NCBI RefSeq assembly: GCF_001184025.1
Contig: NZ_BBYG01000016.1
Coordinates: 434,001 to 498,000, forward strand
Length of the DNA stretch: 64,000 nucleotides
Direction: 5' to 3'
From: Streptomyces maremycinicus
Lineage (GTDB): Bacteria > Actinomycetota > Actinomycetes > Streptomycetales > Streptomycetaceae
The position numbers and the translations under genes were made by a program. The notes beneath the pieces are model-generated. The model searched no databases, was not told the origin of the DNA, and saw only the letters and a program-made list of their open reading frames with translations. Shown here piece by piece: positions 24,966 through 33,351 of this stretch; the stretch's first letter is position 1, and each line of letters begins with the position of its first letter.

Positions 24966-26657
24966 ATGGGGACGCAGACCGTGGCGGCGGCGCGGGCCGG
25001 GGACACCGGGCCCCGCGGCGGTCGGGTGGTCGTCGACTGGCTGACCACCACCGACCACAAGAAGATCGGCCACCTCTACCTGATCACGTCCTTCGCCTTC
25101 TTCCTCGTCGGCGGGGTCATGGCGCTGCTGATGCGGGCCGAACTCGCCCGGCCGGGGCTCCAGATCGTGGACAACAACCAGTTCAACCAGCTGTTCACGA
25201 TGCACGGCACGATCATGCTGCTGCTGTTCGCGACCCCGTCCTTCGCGGGCTTCGCCAACGAGCTGATGCCGCTCCAGATCGGCGCCCCGGACGTGGCCTT
25301 CCCGCGGCTGAACATGCTCTCGTACTGGCTGTTCCTGTTCGGCGGGCTGACCGTGCTCGGCTCGCTGCTGACACCGGACGGCGCGGCGGCCTTCGGCTGG
25401 TTCGCCTACGCGCCGCTGAACAGCGGGCAGTTCTCGCCGGGGATCGGGCCCGACCTGTGGATCATGGGCCTGGCCCTGGCCGGCTTCGGCACGATCCTCG
25501 GCGCGGTCAACTTCGTCACCACGATCATCGGGATGCGCGCGCCCGGTATGACGATGTTCCGGATGCCGATCTTCACCTGGAACACGCTCTTCACGTCGAT
25601 CCTGATCCTGATGGCGTTCCCGGTGCTGGCGGCCGCGCTGCTGGTGCTGGAGGCGGACCGGCGGTTCGGTTCGCAGGTGTTCGAGGCGGCCAACGGCGGG
25701 GCGCTGCTGTGGCAGCACCTGTTCTGGTTCTTCGGGCATCCCGAGGTCTACATCATCGCGCTGCCGTTCTTCGGGATCATCACCGAGATCATCCCGGTCT
25801 TCAGCCGCAAGCCGATCTTCGGCTACCTCACCCTGGTCGGCGCGACGATGGCGATCACCGGGCTGTCGATCGTGGTGTGGGCGCACCACATGTTCGTCAC
25901 GGGCGCGGTGCTGCTGCCGTTCTTCTCCCTGATGAGCTTCCTGATCGCCGTCCCCACGGGCGTGAAGTTCTTCAACTGGACCGGGACCATGATCAAGGGC
26001 TCGATCTCCTTCGAGACGCCGATGCTGTGGGCCACCGGGTTCCTGGTGACGTTCCTGTTCGGTGGTCTGACCGGGGTGATCCTGGCGTCGCCGCCGATGG
26101 ACTTCCACGTCTCCGACTCGTACTTCGTGGTCGCCCACTTCCACTACGTCGTCTTCGGCACGGTCGTCTTCGCGATCTTCGGCGGCTTCTTCTTCTGGTG
26201 GCCCAAGTTCACCGGCAAGCTGCTCGACGAGCGGCTCGGGAAGATCCAGTTCTGGACGCTGTTCGTCGGCTTCCACACCACGTTCCTGGTGCAGCACTGG
26301 CTGGGCGCCGAGGGCATGCCGCGCCGGTACGCGGACTATCTCGCCGCCGACGGGTTCACCGCGCTCAACACCCTCTCGACGATCGGCTCGTTCCTGCTGG
26401 GGCTGTCCACCCTGCCCTTCCTCTACAACGTCTGGAAGACCGCCAAGTACGGCACCAGGGTGGAGGTGGACGACCCCTGGGGCTTCGGCCGTTCGCTGGA
26501 GTGGGCGACCTCCTGCCCGCCGCCCCGGCACAACTTCACGACGCTGCCGAGGATCCGCTCGGAGTCCCCGGCGTTCGACCTGCGCTATCCGGAGTACGCG
26601 GCCGAGATCCCGCAGCCCGAGCCAAAGCGCCATCAAGCCGGTCACGAGCCGTCCTGA
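24966..26657 (+). CDS. ctaD: Cytochrome c oxidase subunit I (aa3 type), orphan copy
   Basis: A 563-aa heme-copper oxidase subunit with 12 membrane segments. Ligand and channel motifs are intact: MHGTIML (low-spin heme His), HPEVYI (CuB His with cross-linked Tyr), WAHHMF (CuB His pair), MIKGSISF (K-channel Lys) and AHFHYVVFG (high-spin heme and low-spin heme His). AAGGGG precedes the ATG. Subunits II, III, IV and assembly genes are absent nearby, so this is probably a second CtaD that must share the other subunits. Its last 122 bp overlap the 3' end of the convergent WYL regulator gene. Confidence 0.9.
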   Translation: MGTQTVAAARAGDTGPRGGRVVVDWLTTTDHKKIGHLYLITSFAFFLVGGVMALLMRAELARPGLQIVDNNQFNQLFTMHGTIMLLLFATPSFAGFANELMPLQIGAPDVAFPRLNMLSYWLFLFGGLTVLGSLLTPDGAAAFGWFAYAPLNSGQFSPGIGPDLWIMGLALAGFGTILGAVNFVTTIIGMRAPGMTMFRMPIFTWNTLFTSILILMAFPVLAAALLVLEADRRFGSQVFEAANGGALLWQHLFWFFGHPEVYIIALPFFGIITEIIPVFSRKPIFGYLTLVGATMAITGLSIVVWAHHMFVTGAVLLPFFSLMSFLIAVPTGVKFFNWTGTMIKGSISFETPMLWATGFLVTFLFGGLTGVILASPPMDFHVSDSYFVVAHFHYVVFGTVVFAIFGGFFFWWPKFTGKLLDERLGKIQFWTLFVGFHTTFLVQHWLGAEGMPRRYADYLAADGFTALNTLSTIGSFLLGLSTLPFLYNVWKTAKYGTRVEVDDPWGFGRSLEWATSCPPPRHNFTTLPRIRSESPAFDLRYPEYAAEIPQPEPKRHQAGHEPS

Positions 26658-27576
26658 TCGCCTCGATCAGCTCCACGGGCTCCAGCACCTCGAACTCGAA
26701 GCCCGCCATCATCACGTGGATCACCATCACGTCCAGGCTCGCGGCGCCGGTGCGCAGCACACAGGCCCGGTCGCCGTCGGGCTCCAGCGTCCCGGCCGAG
26801 GGCGAGATCCGCTCGGCGGCCTCGGCCAGCGGCACGAACAGCCGGACGGTGGCACGGGTGGCGTACGCGCGCGTGGAGACGCCCCGCGAGACATAGGCGG
26901 CGAGGTCCTCGGCGGGCGGCTCGCGCGGGGTGAAGCGCGGCCCGTGCGGCGGCCTCGGCGTGAGCCGGTCCACACGGAACGTGCGCCAGTCGGCGCGGTC
27001 CACGTCCCAGGCCACCAGGTACCAGCGGCGCTCGGTGCACACCAGGCGGTGCGGTTCGACGGTGCGGCGGGTCGCCGTACCGTCGTGCCCCCGGTAGTCG
27101 AAGCGCAGCCGTTCGGCGTCCCGGCACAGATGCGCGATCTCGGTGAGGACGGCCGGGTCCACGGCGGAGGACCGCGGGCCGCGCAGCATCGGCACGGTGA
27201 AGGCGTTCAGCGCGCCCACCCGGCGCCGCAGCCGGTGCGGCAGCACCTGTTCCAGCTTCGCCAGGGCCCGTACGGAGGTCTCGCCGATGCCCTCGATGCC
27301 CTGCCCGGCGGCCGTCCGCAGCCCCACCGCCACGGCGACGGCCTCGTCGTCGTCCAGCAGCAGCGGCGGCAGCTCGGCGCCGGCGCCGAGCTGGTAGCCC
27401 CCGCCGGTGCCGGGGCTGGCGTTGACCGGATAGCCCAGCTCCCGCAGCCGGTCCACGTCCCGGCGCACCGTGCGCGCGGTGACACCCAGCCGGTCGGCGA
27501 GCTGGGCGCCCGACCACTCACGGTGGGCCTGGAGCAGGGACAGCAGGCGCAGCAGTCGGGCGGAGGTCTCCAGCAT
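26536..27576 (-). CDS. WYL-domain transcriptional regulator (YafY/DeoR-type HTH)
   Basis: A 346-aa regulator starting at the ATG at 27576. Residues 1-60 form a winged helix (MLETSARLLRLLSLLQ, SGAQLADRLGVTARTVRRD, GYQLGAGAEL), followed by a WYL ligand-sensing domain (VCTERRWYLVAWDVDRADWRTFRVDRL) and a WCX region. WYL proteins often sense nucleotide-like ligands. The 3' end overlaps ctaD by 122 bp in a convergent arrangement, so each message could silence the other. The target is unknown. Confidence 0.85.
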   Translation of the reverse strand: MLETSARLLRLLSLLQAHREWSGAQLADRLGVTARTVRRDVDRLRELGYPVNASPGTGGGYQLGAGAELPPLLLDDDEAVAVAVGLRTAAGQGIEGIGETSVRALAKLEQVLPHRLRRRVGALNAFTVPMLRGPRSSAVDPAVLTEIAHLCRDAERLRFDYRGHDGTATRRTVEPHRLVCTERRWYLVAWDVDRADWRTFRVDRLTPRPPHGPRFTPREPPAEDLAAYVSRGVSTRAYATRATVRLFVPLAEAAERISPSAGTLEPDGDRACVLRTGAASLDVMVIHVMMAGFEFEVLEPVELIEAIRTARDRLDGALARAAGSRPRTPDSAGRTPGTPSGSSAAS

Positions 27577-27660
27577 GCGCCCAGTGTGTCCCACGAGGCT
27601 GAGGGGCCCCACCCGGCCGTCCCGCCGGACGGGGCCACCGTGGCCCGGAGCGGGAGCGGC

Positions 27661-28395
27661 TCAGAGCGTGAGGCGCTGTCCGGGCACGATCAGGTCGGGG
27701 TCGCCGCCGACGACGGCCTCGTTGGCGGCGTAGACCCGCTGCCAGGTCAGCCCGTGGCGGGCCGCGATGGTGCTGAGGGTGTCACCCGCGCGGACGGTGT
27801 AGTCACCCCGGCCGGTGCCGCGCGAGGTCTGGCCGGTGGGGCGGTCCGGGGCGTTCGAGGAGCCCGACCGCGCGGAGTTCGCGCTGCCGGAGTCCGCGGC
27901 ACCCGGCGCCGAGCCGCCCGGCTTCGACGAACCGGAGCGCGACGAACCGGACTTCGAGGAGCCCGACTTGGCGGAGGACCCGGCGGCGCCCGACCCGGAG
28001 GAGGACGATCCGGCCCCGGGTGCGCTGCCGGACGCCCCGGCGCGCGCCGAGCAGGTCGGCCACGCGCCCCACCCCTGGGCGTTCTGCACCTTGGTGGCGA
28101 CGGAGATCTGCTGTGCCTTGCTGGCCTTGTCGGCGGTCGGCGCATAGGCGGTGCCGCCGTACGCGCGCCAGGTACCGGCGGAGAACTGGAGCCCGCCGTA
28201 GTAGCCGTTGCCGGTGTTGATCGACCAGTTGCCACCGCTCTCGCACTGGGCGATGCGGTCCCACACCCCGCTGTCGGCCGCCGAGGCGCTGCCGGTCGCG
28301 GAGAGCAGTCCGAGGGGGGCGAGCAGGATCGCCCCGGCGAGGACCGCCGTCTTGCGCGACGAGGTGCGGGTGTGGATATCGGCACATTCGGACAT
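27661..28395 (-). CDS. Secreted Rpf-like lytic transglycosylase with C-terminal LysM
   Basis: A 244-aa secreted protein. A signal peptide ends at SASAAD (about residue 40). The resuscitation-promoting-factor domain follows (VWDRIAQCESGGNWSINTGNGYYGGLQFS...W; catalytic Glu in QCESG, about 51), with the usual Cys pair (QCES and WPTCSAR). A roughly 70-residue Ser/Gly linker leads to a LysM motif (YTVRAGDTLSTIAARHGLTWQRVYAAN). The family cleaves peptidoglycan in spore germination and growth. GAGAGGG precedes the ATG. The long 5' region contains inverted repeats. Confidence 0.9.
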   Translation of the reverse strand: MSECADIHTRTSSRKTAVLAGAILLAPLGLLSATGSASAADSGVWDRIAQCESGGNWSINTGNGYYGGLQFSAGTWRAYGGTAYAPTADKASKAQQISVATKVQNAQGWGAWPTCSARAGASGSAPGAGSSSSGSGAAGSSAKSGSSKSGSSRSGSSKPGGSAPGAADSGSANSARSGSSNAPDRPTGQTSRGTGRGDYTVRAGDTLSTIAARHGLTWQRVYAANEAVVGGDPDLIVPGQRLTL

Positions 28396-28932
28396 GTAGA
28401 TCCCTCTCTACGGACCCGGGCTCCCCCTGGCCGGACGGTGGCGATCGCGCAGGGACGCGGTCGACACGCCTGGCCCCGTCCGTCGGCGGTGGTGCTGCGC
28501 GGTGTCTGGCTCTGCGCGGCCGGCGGACGTACCCGAGCGGTGCTCGTTGCACACGGCGGAGGAATCTAGGCAGCAGAGGGACCGATATCAACCAACTCCC
28601 CGTCTTCCCAGGCCAGTTGGCAGTTACCGTAGGTAGCGGCGATTTCCGGCCACCTACTTCGTTCCCTCATTTCCTGATTTGTCGACCAGAGCCCCGAGCG
28701 GACTGTGAGTCAGCTCACCGGATCAACTTCCGTGACCTCTCCGTTACTTGACTTGGAGTGGCGGATTCCGCACGCATCGTGACCCCGCGCGCAGGACGGT
28801 TCGATTCCGTTCGCCTTCCGGCGTGACCCCGGCCACAGATCGCCCGTTGTCTCTTCATGAGCCGGGGACCGCCCGGACCACGAGCCGGGGGCCACCCGCC
28901 TCGCCCAAGCACCGCATCCGAGGGAGTCACCC
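28396..28932. other. Divergent intergenic region with structured 5' leader candidate
   Basis: This 537-bp stretch feeds two divergent genes. On the minus strand, 200-260 nt upstream of the Rpf-like gene, two inverted repeats occur: 28592-28597 with 28615-28620 (CCAACT/AGTTGG) and 28629-28634 with 28652-28657 (GTAGGT/ACCTAC). They could fold in a long 5' leader. I do not find the conserved core of the cyclic-di-AMP riboswitch known before other Streptomyces rpf genes. Confidence 0.4.
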
Positions 28933-29715
28933 GTGCCGCGCATGCTCGACGTCAGCGACGAGGTACGCGCCGAGATCGGCAACGAAGAAGCCGACCGGCT
29001 GCTCGCCGGAGACAACGCCCCTGGCAGTTACGACTGCACGTCCTGCCGCACCCCGGGCGACTCCGAGAACGAGCGCACCAGCACCGTCCTGTTCATCGGG
29101 GACGAGACCGCCGTCCTCGCCTTCGCCCACTCCACCTGCCTGCCCTCGCAGGTCGTCCAGGTCACCGAGGAGCAGCTCCAGGGCGCCGTCCGCTCCATCA
29201 GCGGCGACACCGTCGACCTGGACCCCGACAAGGTCGCGCCCGAGCAGGCCGTGCTCGGCGTCACGAGCGGACTCGTCCTGATCGCCGGGGAGTTGCACCC
29301 GGCCCTGGTCGTCGAGCCGACCGCGCCCATCGTGCGGCCCGGTACCACCGGCGCCGGGGACGACTTCCTGCCGCTGCTCATCGAGCAGGGCTTCATGCCG
29401 CTGTCCGAGCTGACCGAGGTGCCGCCGGTGCAGCACGGCTGGTCCGTCCTGCTCGCGATGGGCCAGCTGCACGCGGTGCTCCAGCCCTCGGCCAACGGCG
29501 GCCAGCCGGTCGCCTGGTGGCAGGCGCACCAGCCGCTCCAGGTGACGGAGGGCTGGCGGGCCGCCGCCAACAAGCACCAGCAGGTGCTGATGTTCGCGGC
29601 GCCGGTGGGCTCCATCGGGCGTCAGCCCCGGGAGGACCTGCTGCGCGACGCGCTGGACAAGGCCGCGGCCAACGGGCAGTTGGTCGGCGCGGCGCTTCCG
29701 CTGGCCGGCACCTGA
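28933..29715 (+). CDS. Conserved actinobacterial protein of unknown function
   Basis: A 260-aa soluble protein starting at a GTG after GAGGGAG. No family function is recognised. A Cys pair (CTSC, about 35-38) with a third Cys in STCLP could bind metal. The fold looks alpha/beta, with repeated hydrophobic strands such as VLFIGDETAVLAF, VTSGLVLIAGEL and VLMFAAPVGS. It has no signal peptide or membrane segment and is followed by the DUF6643-like gene. Confidence 0.65.
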   Translation: MPRMLDVSDEVRAEIGNEEADRLLAGDNAPGSYDCTSCRTPGDSENERTSTVLFIGDETAVLAFAHSTCLPSQVVQVTEEQLQGAVRSISGDTVDLDPDKVAPEQAVLGVTSGLVLIAGELHPALVVEPTAPIVRPGTTGAGDDFLPLLIEQGFMPLSELTEVPPVQHGWSVLLAMGQLHAVLQPSANGGQPVAWWQAHQPLQVTEGWRAAANKHQQVLMFAAPVGSIGRQPREDLLRDALDKAAANGQLVGAALPLAGT

Positions 29716-29841
29716 GGCAGCGCCACGGGCGGGGACTGCGGTCGTACGGCGGCTCGACGGCCGTCCGCGGACGCAGCCCCGCGCCCCTGAGGAGCGCCTG
29801 CCGGGCCGCATCCCTTCCCGTGCCGCGTCGTTTGGACATAC

Positions 29842-30249
29842 GTGCACACCTACGACGTTCCCCGCCGCCCGTCCTTCCAGTCGATCCCGTCCGCTCGACC
29901 GGCCCAGGACGCGTCCGGCGGCCCATCGGCCACGCCGATCTACGACGCGCTCTACGCCGAGTACGTCAAGACGTTCCGTTCACTGCCGGGCGATCGCAGC
30001 GGCGAGGACGAACTGGGGTTCACCGCCTTCGGGAACATCCCGCACAACCACCGGCCGAGTTCCTACCCGGCGCCCCGCCCGGGGTCGTTCAGCAGCTCCT
30101 ACAGCGCGTACAGCGCGGGGGCGCAGAGCGCGCGGGTCGGACAGCAGTCGCAGTGGCAGCGGGTCGGGCCGCTCGGCCAGCAGCCCGCGTCGACCACGAC
30201 GCAGCACGTCCCGGCGGCACTTCCGCCGGCCCCCCGCAGAACCTTCTGA
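29842..30249 (+). CDS. Small conserved Streptomyces protein (DUF6643-like)
   Basis: A 135-aa protein beginning at the GTG at 29842. The N-terminal half has a recognisable block (PIYDALYAEYVKTFRSLPGD); the rest is Ser/Pro/Gln/Tyr rich and probably disordered. It resembles a Streptomyces-restricted hypothetical family. Function is unknown. It may be cotranscribed with the upstream 260-aa protein, 126 bp away. Confidence 0.55.
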   Translation: MHTYDVPRRPSFQSIPSARPAQDASGGPSATPIYDALYAEYVKTFRSLPGDRSGEDELGFTAFGNIPHNHRPSSYPAPRPGSFSSSYSAYSAGAQSARVGQQSQWQRVGPLGQQPASTTTQHVPAALPPAPRRTF

Positions 30250-30260
30250 GCACTGATAAC

Positions 30261-30301
30261 GGCTGGAGGGCGGCACCCATGACGGGTGCCGCCCTCCAGC
30301 C
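30261..30301. terminator. Strong bidirectional terminator
   Basis: A perfect 18-bp stem (30261-30278 with 30284-30301) and 5-nt loop between the convergent DUF6643-like and der genes. Confidence 0.85.
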
Positions 30302-30310
30302 GTGTCGCCG

Positions 30311-31795
30311 TTACTTCTTCTTGTTCGTGCCGCGCTTCTCGCGCACCCGCACCGAGATGTGGATCGGGGTGCCCTCGAAGCCGAACTCCTCGCGCAGCCG
30401 GCGCTCGATGAAGCGCCGGTAGCCCGCCTCGATGAACCCGGAGGCGAAGAGGACGAACCGCGGGGGCTTGGTCCCGGCCTGGGTGCCGAAGAGGATGCGC
30501 GGCTGCTTGCCGCCGCGGACCGGGTGCGGGTGGGCGGCGACCAGCTCGCCCAGGAAGGCGTTGAGACGGCCCGTCGGGACGCGGGTCTCCCAGCCGGCCA
30601 GGGCGGCCTCGATCGCCGGGACCAGCTTCTCCATGTGCCGGCCGGTGCGCGCCGAGACGTTCACCCGGGGCGCCCAGGCGACCTGGGCGAACTCGGTCTC
30701 GATCTCCCGCTCCAGGTAGTAGCGGCGCTCCTCGTCGAGGGTGTCCCACTTGTTGTAGGCGATGACCAGGGCGCGGCCCGCGTCGACGGCCATGGTGACG
30801 ATGCGCTGGTCCTGCACCGAGATGGACTCGGAGGCGTCGATCAGGATGACCGCCACCTCGGCCTTCTCCACGGCGGCCGCGGTACGCAGCGAGGCGTAGT
30901 AGTCGGCGCCCTGCTGGAGGTGGACGCGCTTGCGGATGCCCGCCGTGTCGACGAACTTCCAGGTCACGCCGCCGAGTTCGATCAGCTCGTCGACCGGGTC
31001 GCGGGTGGTGCCCGCGATCTCGTTGACGACGACGCGCTCCTCGTTGGCCACCTTGTTCAGCAGCGAGGACTTGCCGACGTTCGGGCGGCCGATGAGCGCG
31101 ATGCGGCGCGGGCCGCCGACGGCGGTGCCGAAGGTCTGCGCGGGGGCCTCCGGCAGCGCCTCCAGGACGGCGTCCAGCATGTCGCCGGTGCCGCGGCCGT
31201 GCAGCGCGGAGATCGGGTGCGGCTCGCCGAGGCCCAGGGACCACAGGGCGGTCGCGTCGGCCTCGCCGCTCAGACCGTCGACCTTGTTGGCGGCCAGTAC
31301 CACGGGCTTGCCGGCCTTGCGCAGCAGCCGGACGACCGCCTCGTCGGTGTCGGTCGCGCCGACCTTGGCGTCGACGACGAAGACGACGGCGTCGGCGGCC
31401 TCGATCGCGTACTCGGCCTGGGCGGCCACGGAGGCGTCGATGCCGAGGACGTCCTGCTCCCAGCCGCCGGTGTCGACGAGCTTGAAGCGTCGGCCCGACC
31501 ACTCGGCCTCGTAGGTGACGCGGTCGCGGGTGACGCCCGGCTTGTCCTCGACGACGGCCTCGCGGCGGCCGATGATGCGGTTCACCAGAGTCGACTTGCC
31601 GACGTTCGGGCGGCCGATGACGGCGAGCACCGGGAGCGGCCCGTGCCCCGCGGCCTCGATCGCCCCCTCGACGTCCTCGATGTCGAAGCCCTCGACGGCG
31701 GCGAGCTCCATGAACTCCGCGTACTCGGCGTCGCCGAGCGCCCCGTGATCGTGCTCGAAGGCTTCCGAGCCGTCGGGCTGGATGTGGTCGTTCAT
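30311..31795 (-). CDS. der: Ribosome-assembly GTPase Der (EngA)
   Basis: A 494-aa double-GTPase. An acidic N-terminal extension (residues 1-50) precedes G domain 1 (GRPNVGKSTL, DTGGW, NKVD) and G domain 2 (GRPNVGKSSL, DTAGIRKR, NKWD), then a KH-like domain (FLGELVAAHPHP, RFVLFASGF). Der acts in 50S subunit maturation. GAGGT precedes the ATG. It is the last gene of the cmk-acyltransferase-der run, a conserved actinobacterial order. Confidence 0.95.
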   Translation of the reverse strand: MNDHIQPDGSEAFEHDHGALGDAEYAEFMELAAVEGFDIEDVEGAIEAAGHGPLPVLAVIGRPNVGKSTLVNRIIGRREAVVEDKPGVTRDRVTYEAEWSGRRFKLVDTGGWEQDVLGIDASVAAQAEYAIEAADAVVFVVDAKVGATDTDEAVVRLLRKAGKPVVLAANKVDGLSGEADATALWSLGLGEPHPISALHGRGTGDMLDAVLEALPEAPAQTFGTAVGGPRRIALIGRPNVGKSSLLNKVANEERVVVNEIAGTTRDPVDELIELGGVTWKFVDTAGIRKRVHLQQGADYYASLRTAAAVEKAEVAVILIDASESISVQDQRIVTMAVDAGRALVIAYNKWDTLDEERRYYLEREIETEFAQVAWAPRVNVSARTGRHMEKLVPAIEAALAGWETRVPTGRLNAFLGELVAAHPHPVRGGKQPRILFGTQAGTKPPRFVLFASGFIEAGYRRFIERRLREEFGFEGTPIHISVRVREKRGTNKKK

Positions 31796-31882
31796 GAAGT
31801 CCGTACCTCGTCGTTCATTCGTGGTGATCGGTGGAGCAGCCGTTTTGTTCGGTTTGATCCACTACTCGGTATTCAGTGTCGC

Positions 31883-32536
31883 TCAGCGCCCGGTCAGGCG
31901 CCTGGCGTTTTCCAGGTGTGCGGCCAGTTGTTTCTGGATGCGTTCGGTGGCCGCGTCCAGCGCCCTGCGGGTCCGCAGCCCGCTGCCGTCGCCCGCGTCG
32001 AACGGCTCGCCGAAGACGACGTCGACGCGGGAGCGCAGCGGGGGCAGTGCCTTGATCAACCGTCCGCGGCGCTCGGAACTTCCCAGCACGGCGACGGGCA
32101 CGATCGGTGCCCCGCCGCGCACCGCGAAGTACGCGAGCCCGGCGCGCAGCGCGGCGAAGTCGCCCTCGCCGCGGGTGCCCTCCGGGAAGATCCCGAGGAC
32201 CCCGCCGCTCTCCAGCACGCCCAGCGCGCGGGTGATGGCCGCCCGGTCGGTGGTGTCACGGTCGACCTTGAGCTGGCCGATGGCGGTCAGGAACGGGTCG
32301 AGCGGGCCGATGAACGCTTCCTTCTTGATCAGGAAGTGCGTCGGCCGGGGCGCCACGCCCATCACCATCGGGCCGTCGACGTTGTGCGAGTGGTTGATCG
32401 CGAAGATCAGCGGGCCGCTCGCCGGCACCTTCCAGGCACCCAGCACCCGCGGCCTGAACAGCCCGTACATCAGGCCGACGCCGATGCGCCGCCCGACCTC
32501 GGCGCCCTTCTCCGAGGGCACGGGAGCCGTACTCAC
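31883..32536 (-). CDS. 1-acyl-sn-glycerol-3-phosphate acyltransferase (PlsC family)
   Basis: A 217-aa acyltransferase with NHSHNVDGP (the NHxxxxD catalytic motif, about 45-53), KKEAFIGPLDPFL, FPEGTRGEGDF (the second block) and IVPVAVLG. It transfers an acyl group to lysophosphatidate in phospholipid synthesis. The GTG at 32536 overlaps the cmk stop as GTGA, so it is coupled to cmk. It lacks obvious membrane segments and is probably peripheral. Confidence 0.88.
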   Translation of the reverse strand: MSTAPVPSEKGAEVGRRIGVGLMYGLFRPRVLGAWKVPASGPLIFAINHSHNVDGPMVMGVAPRPTHFLIKKEAFIGPLDPFLTAIGQLKVDRDTTDRAAITRALGVLESGGVLGIFPEGTRGEGDFAALRAGLAYFAVRGGAPIVPVAVLGSSERRGRLIKALPPLRSRVDVVFGEPFDAGDGSGLRTRRALDAATERIQKQLAAHLENARRLTGR

Positions 32537-33219
32537 TTCGCGGCCCGCTTCTCCTCGACGAGGGTGACGACGCACTCGATGACCTGGGCCAGCGTCAGCT
32601 CGGTGGTGTCCACCTCGACGGCGTCGTCCGCCTTGGCGAGCGGGGAGGTCTTGCGGGAGGAGTCGGCCGCGTCCCGCTTGATCAGCGCCTCGCGGGTGCT
32701 GCGGACGTCCGCGCCCTTCAGCTCGCCGCTGCGCCGGGCGGCACGCGCCTCCGGGGAGGCGGTGAGGAAGATCTTCAGGTCGGCGTCGGGCAGCACGGTC
32801 GTACCGATGTCCCGGCCCTCGACGACGATCCCCCGCTCGGTGGCGGCCGCCAGCGAGCGCTGGAGCTCGGTGATCCGGGCCCGCACCTCCGGAACCGCGC
32901 TCACCGCGCTCACCTTGGCGGTGACCTCCTGGGTGCGGATCGGTCCGGCCACGTCGACGCCGTCGACGGTGATCGTCGGGGCGGCCGGGTCGGTGCCGGA
33001 GAGGATCTCCGGCTTGCCCGCGACGGCGGCGATCGCCGTGGGGTCCTCGATGTCGATCCCGTTGGTCACCATCCACCACGTGATCGCCCGGTACTGGGCG
33101 CCGGTGTCCAGGTAGCTCAGCCCGAGCCGGGCGGCGACGGCCTTGGACGTGCTCGACTTGCCCGTGCCCGAGGGGCCGTCGATGGCGACAATCACGGGCT
33201 GGGCGGCGCCGTTTTCCAC
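32533..33219 (-). CDS. cmk: Cytidylate kinase (CMP kinase)
   Basis: A 228-aa NMP kinase: P-loop DGPSGTGKSS (about 14-23), YLDTGAQYRAIT, the CMP-binding insert and VVEGRDIGTTVLPDADLKIFLTAS (about 131-154, LID region) then RRSGE. It phosphorylates CMP and dCMP with ATP and feeds, with pyrG, the CTP pool. Length is normal for the family. The gene is 133 bp downstream of tyrA. Confidence 0.95.
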   Translation of the reverse strand: MENGAAQPVIVAIDGPSGTGKSSTSKAVAARLGLSYLDTGAQYRAITWWMVTNGIDIEDPTAIAAVAGKPEILSGTDPAAPTITVDGVDVAGPIRTQEVTAKVSAVSAVPEVRARITELQRSLAAATERGIVVEGRDIGTTVLPDADLKIFLTASPEARAARRSGELKGADVRSTREALIKRDAADSSRKTSPLAKADDAVEVDTTELTLAQVIECVVTLVEEKRAAK

Positions 33220-33351
33220 GGGGGGACACCTTCCTGGTGCGAGGCGGTGGGTGTGCGGGACGCGACCGCGCCCCGCACAAGGTTACCGGCCGCGCGTCAC
33301 TCGTCCGGCCGGTACCTGGTCCGCGCCGGGCGCCCGGGGCCGTGGAACGCC

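Noticed and set aside
28560..28700. ydaO cyclic-di-AMP riboswitch before the Rpf-like gene
   Set aside because: The conserved core sequences of that class are not visible, only two unrelated inverted repeats.
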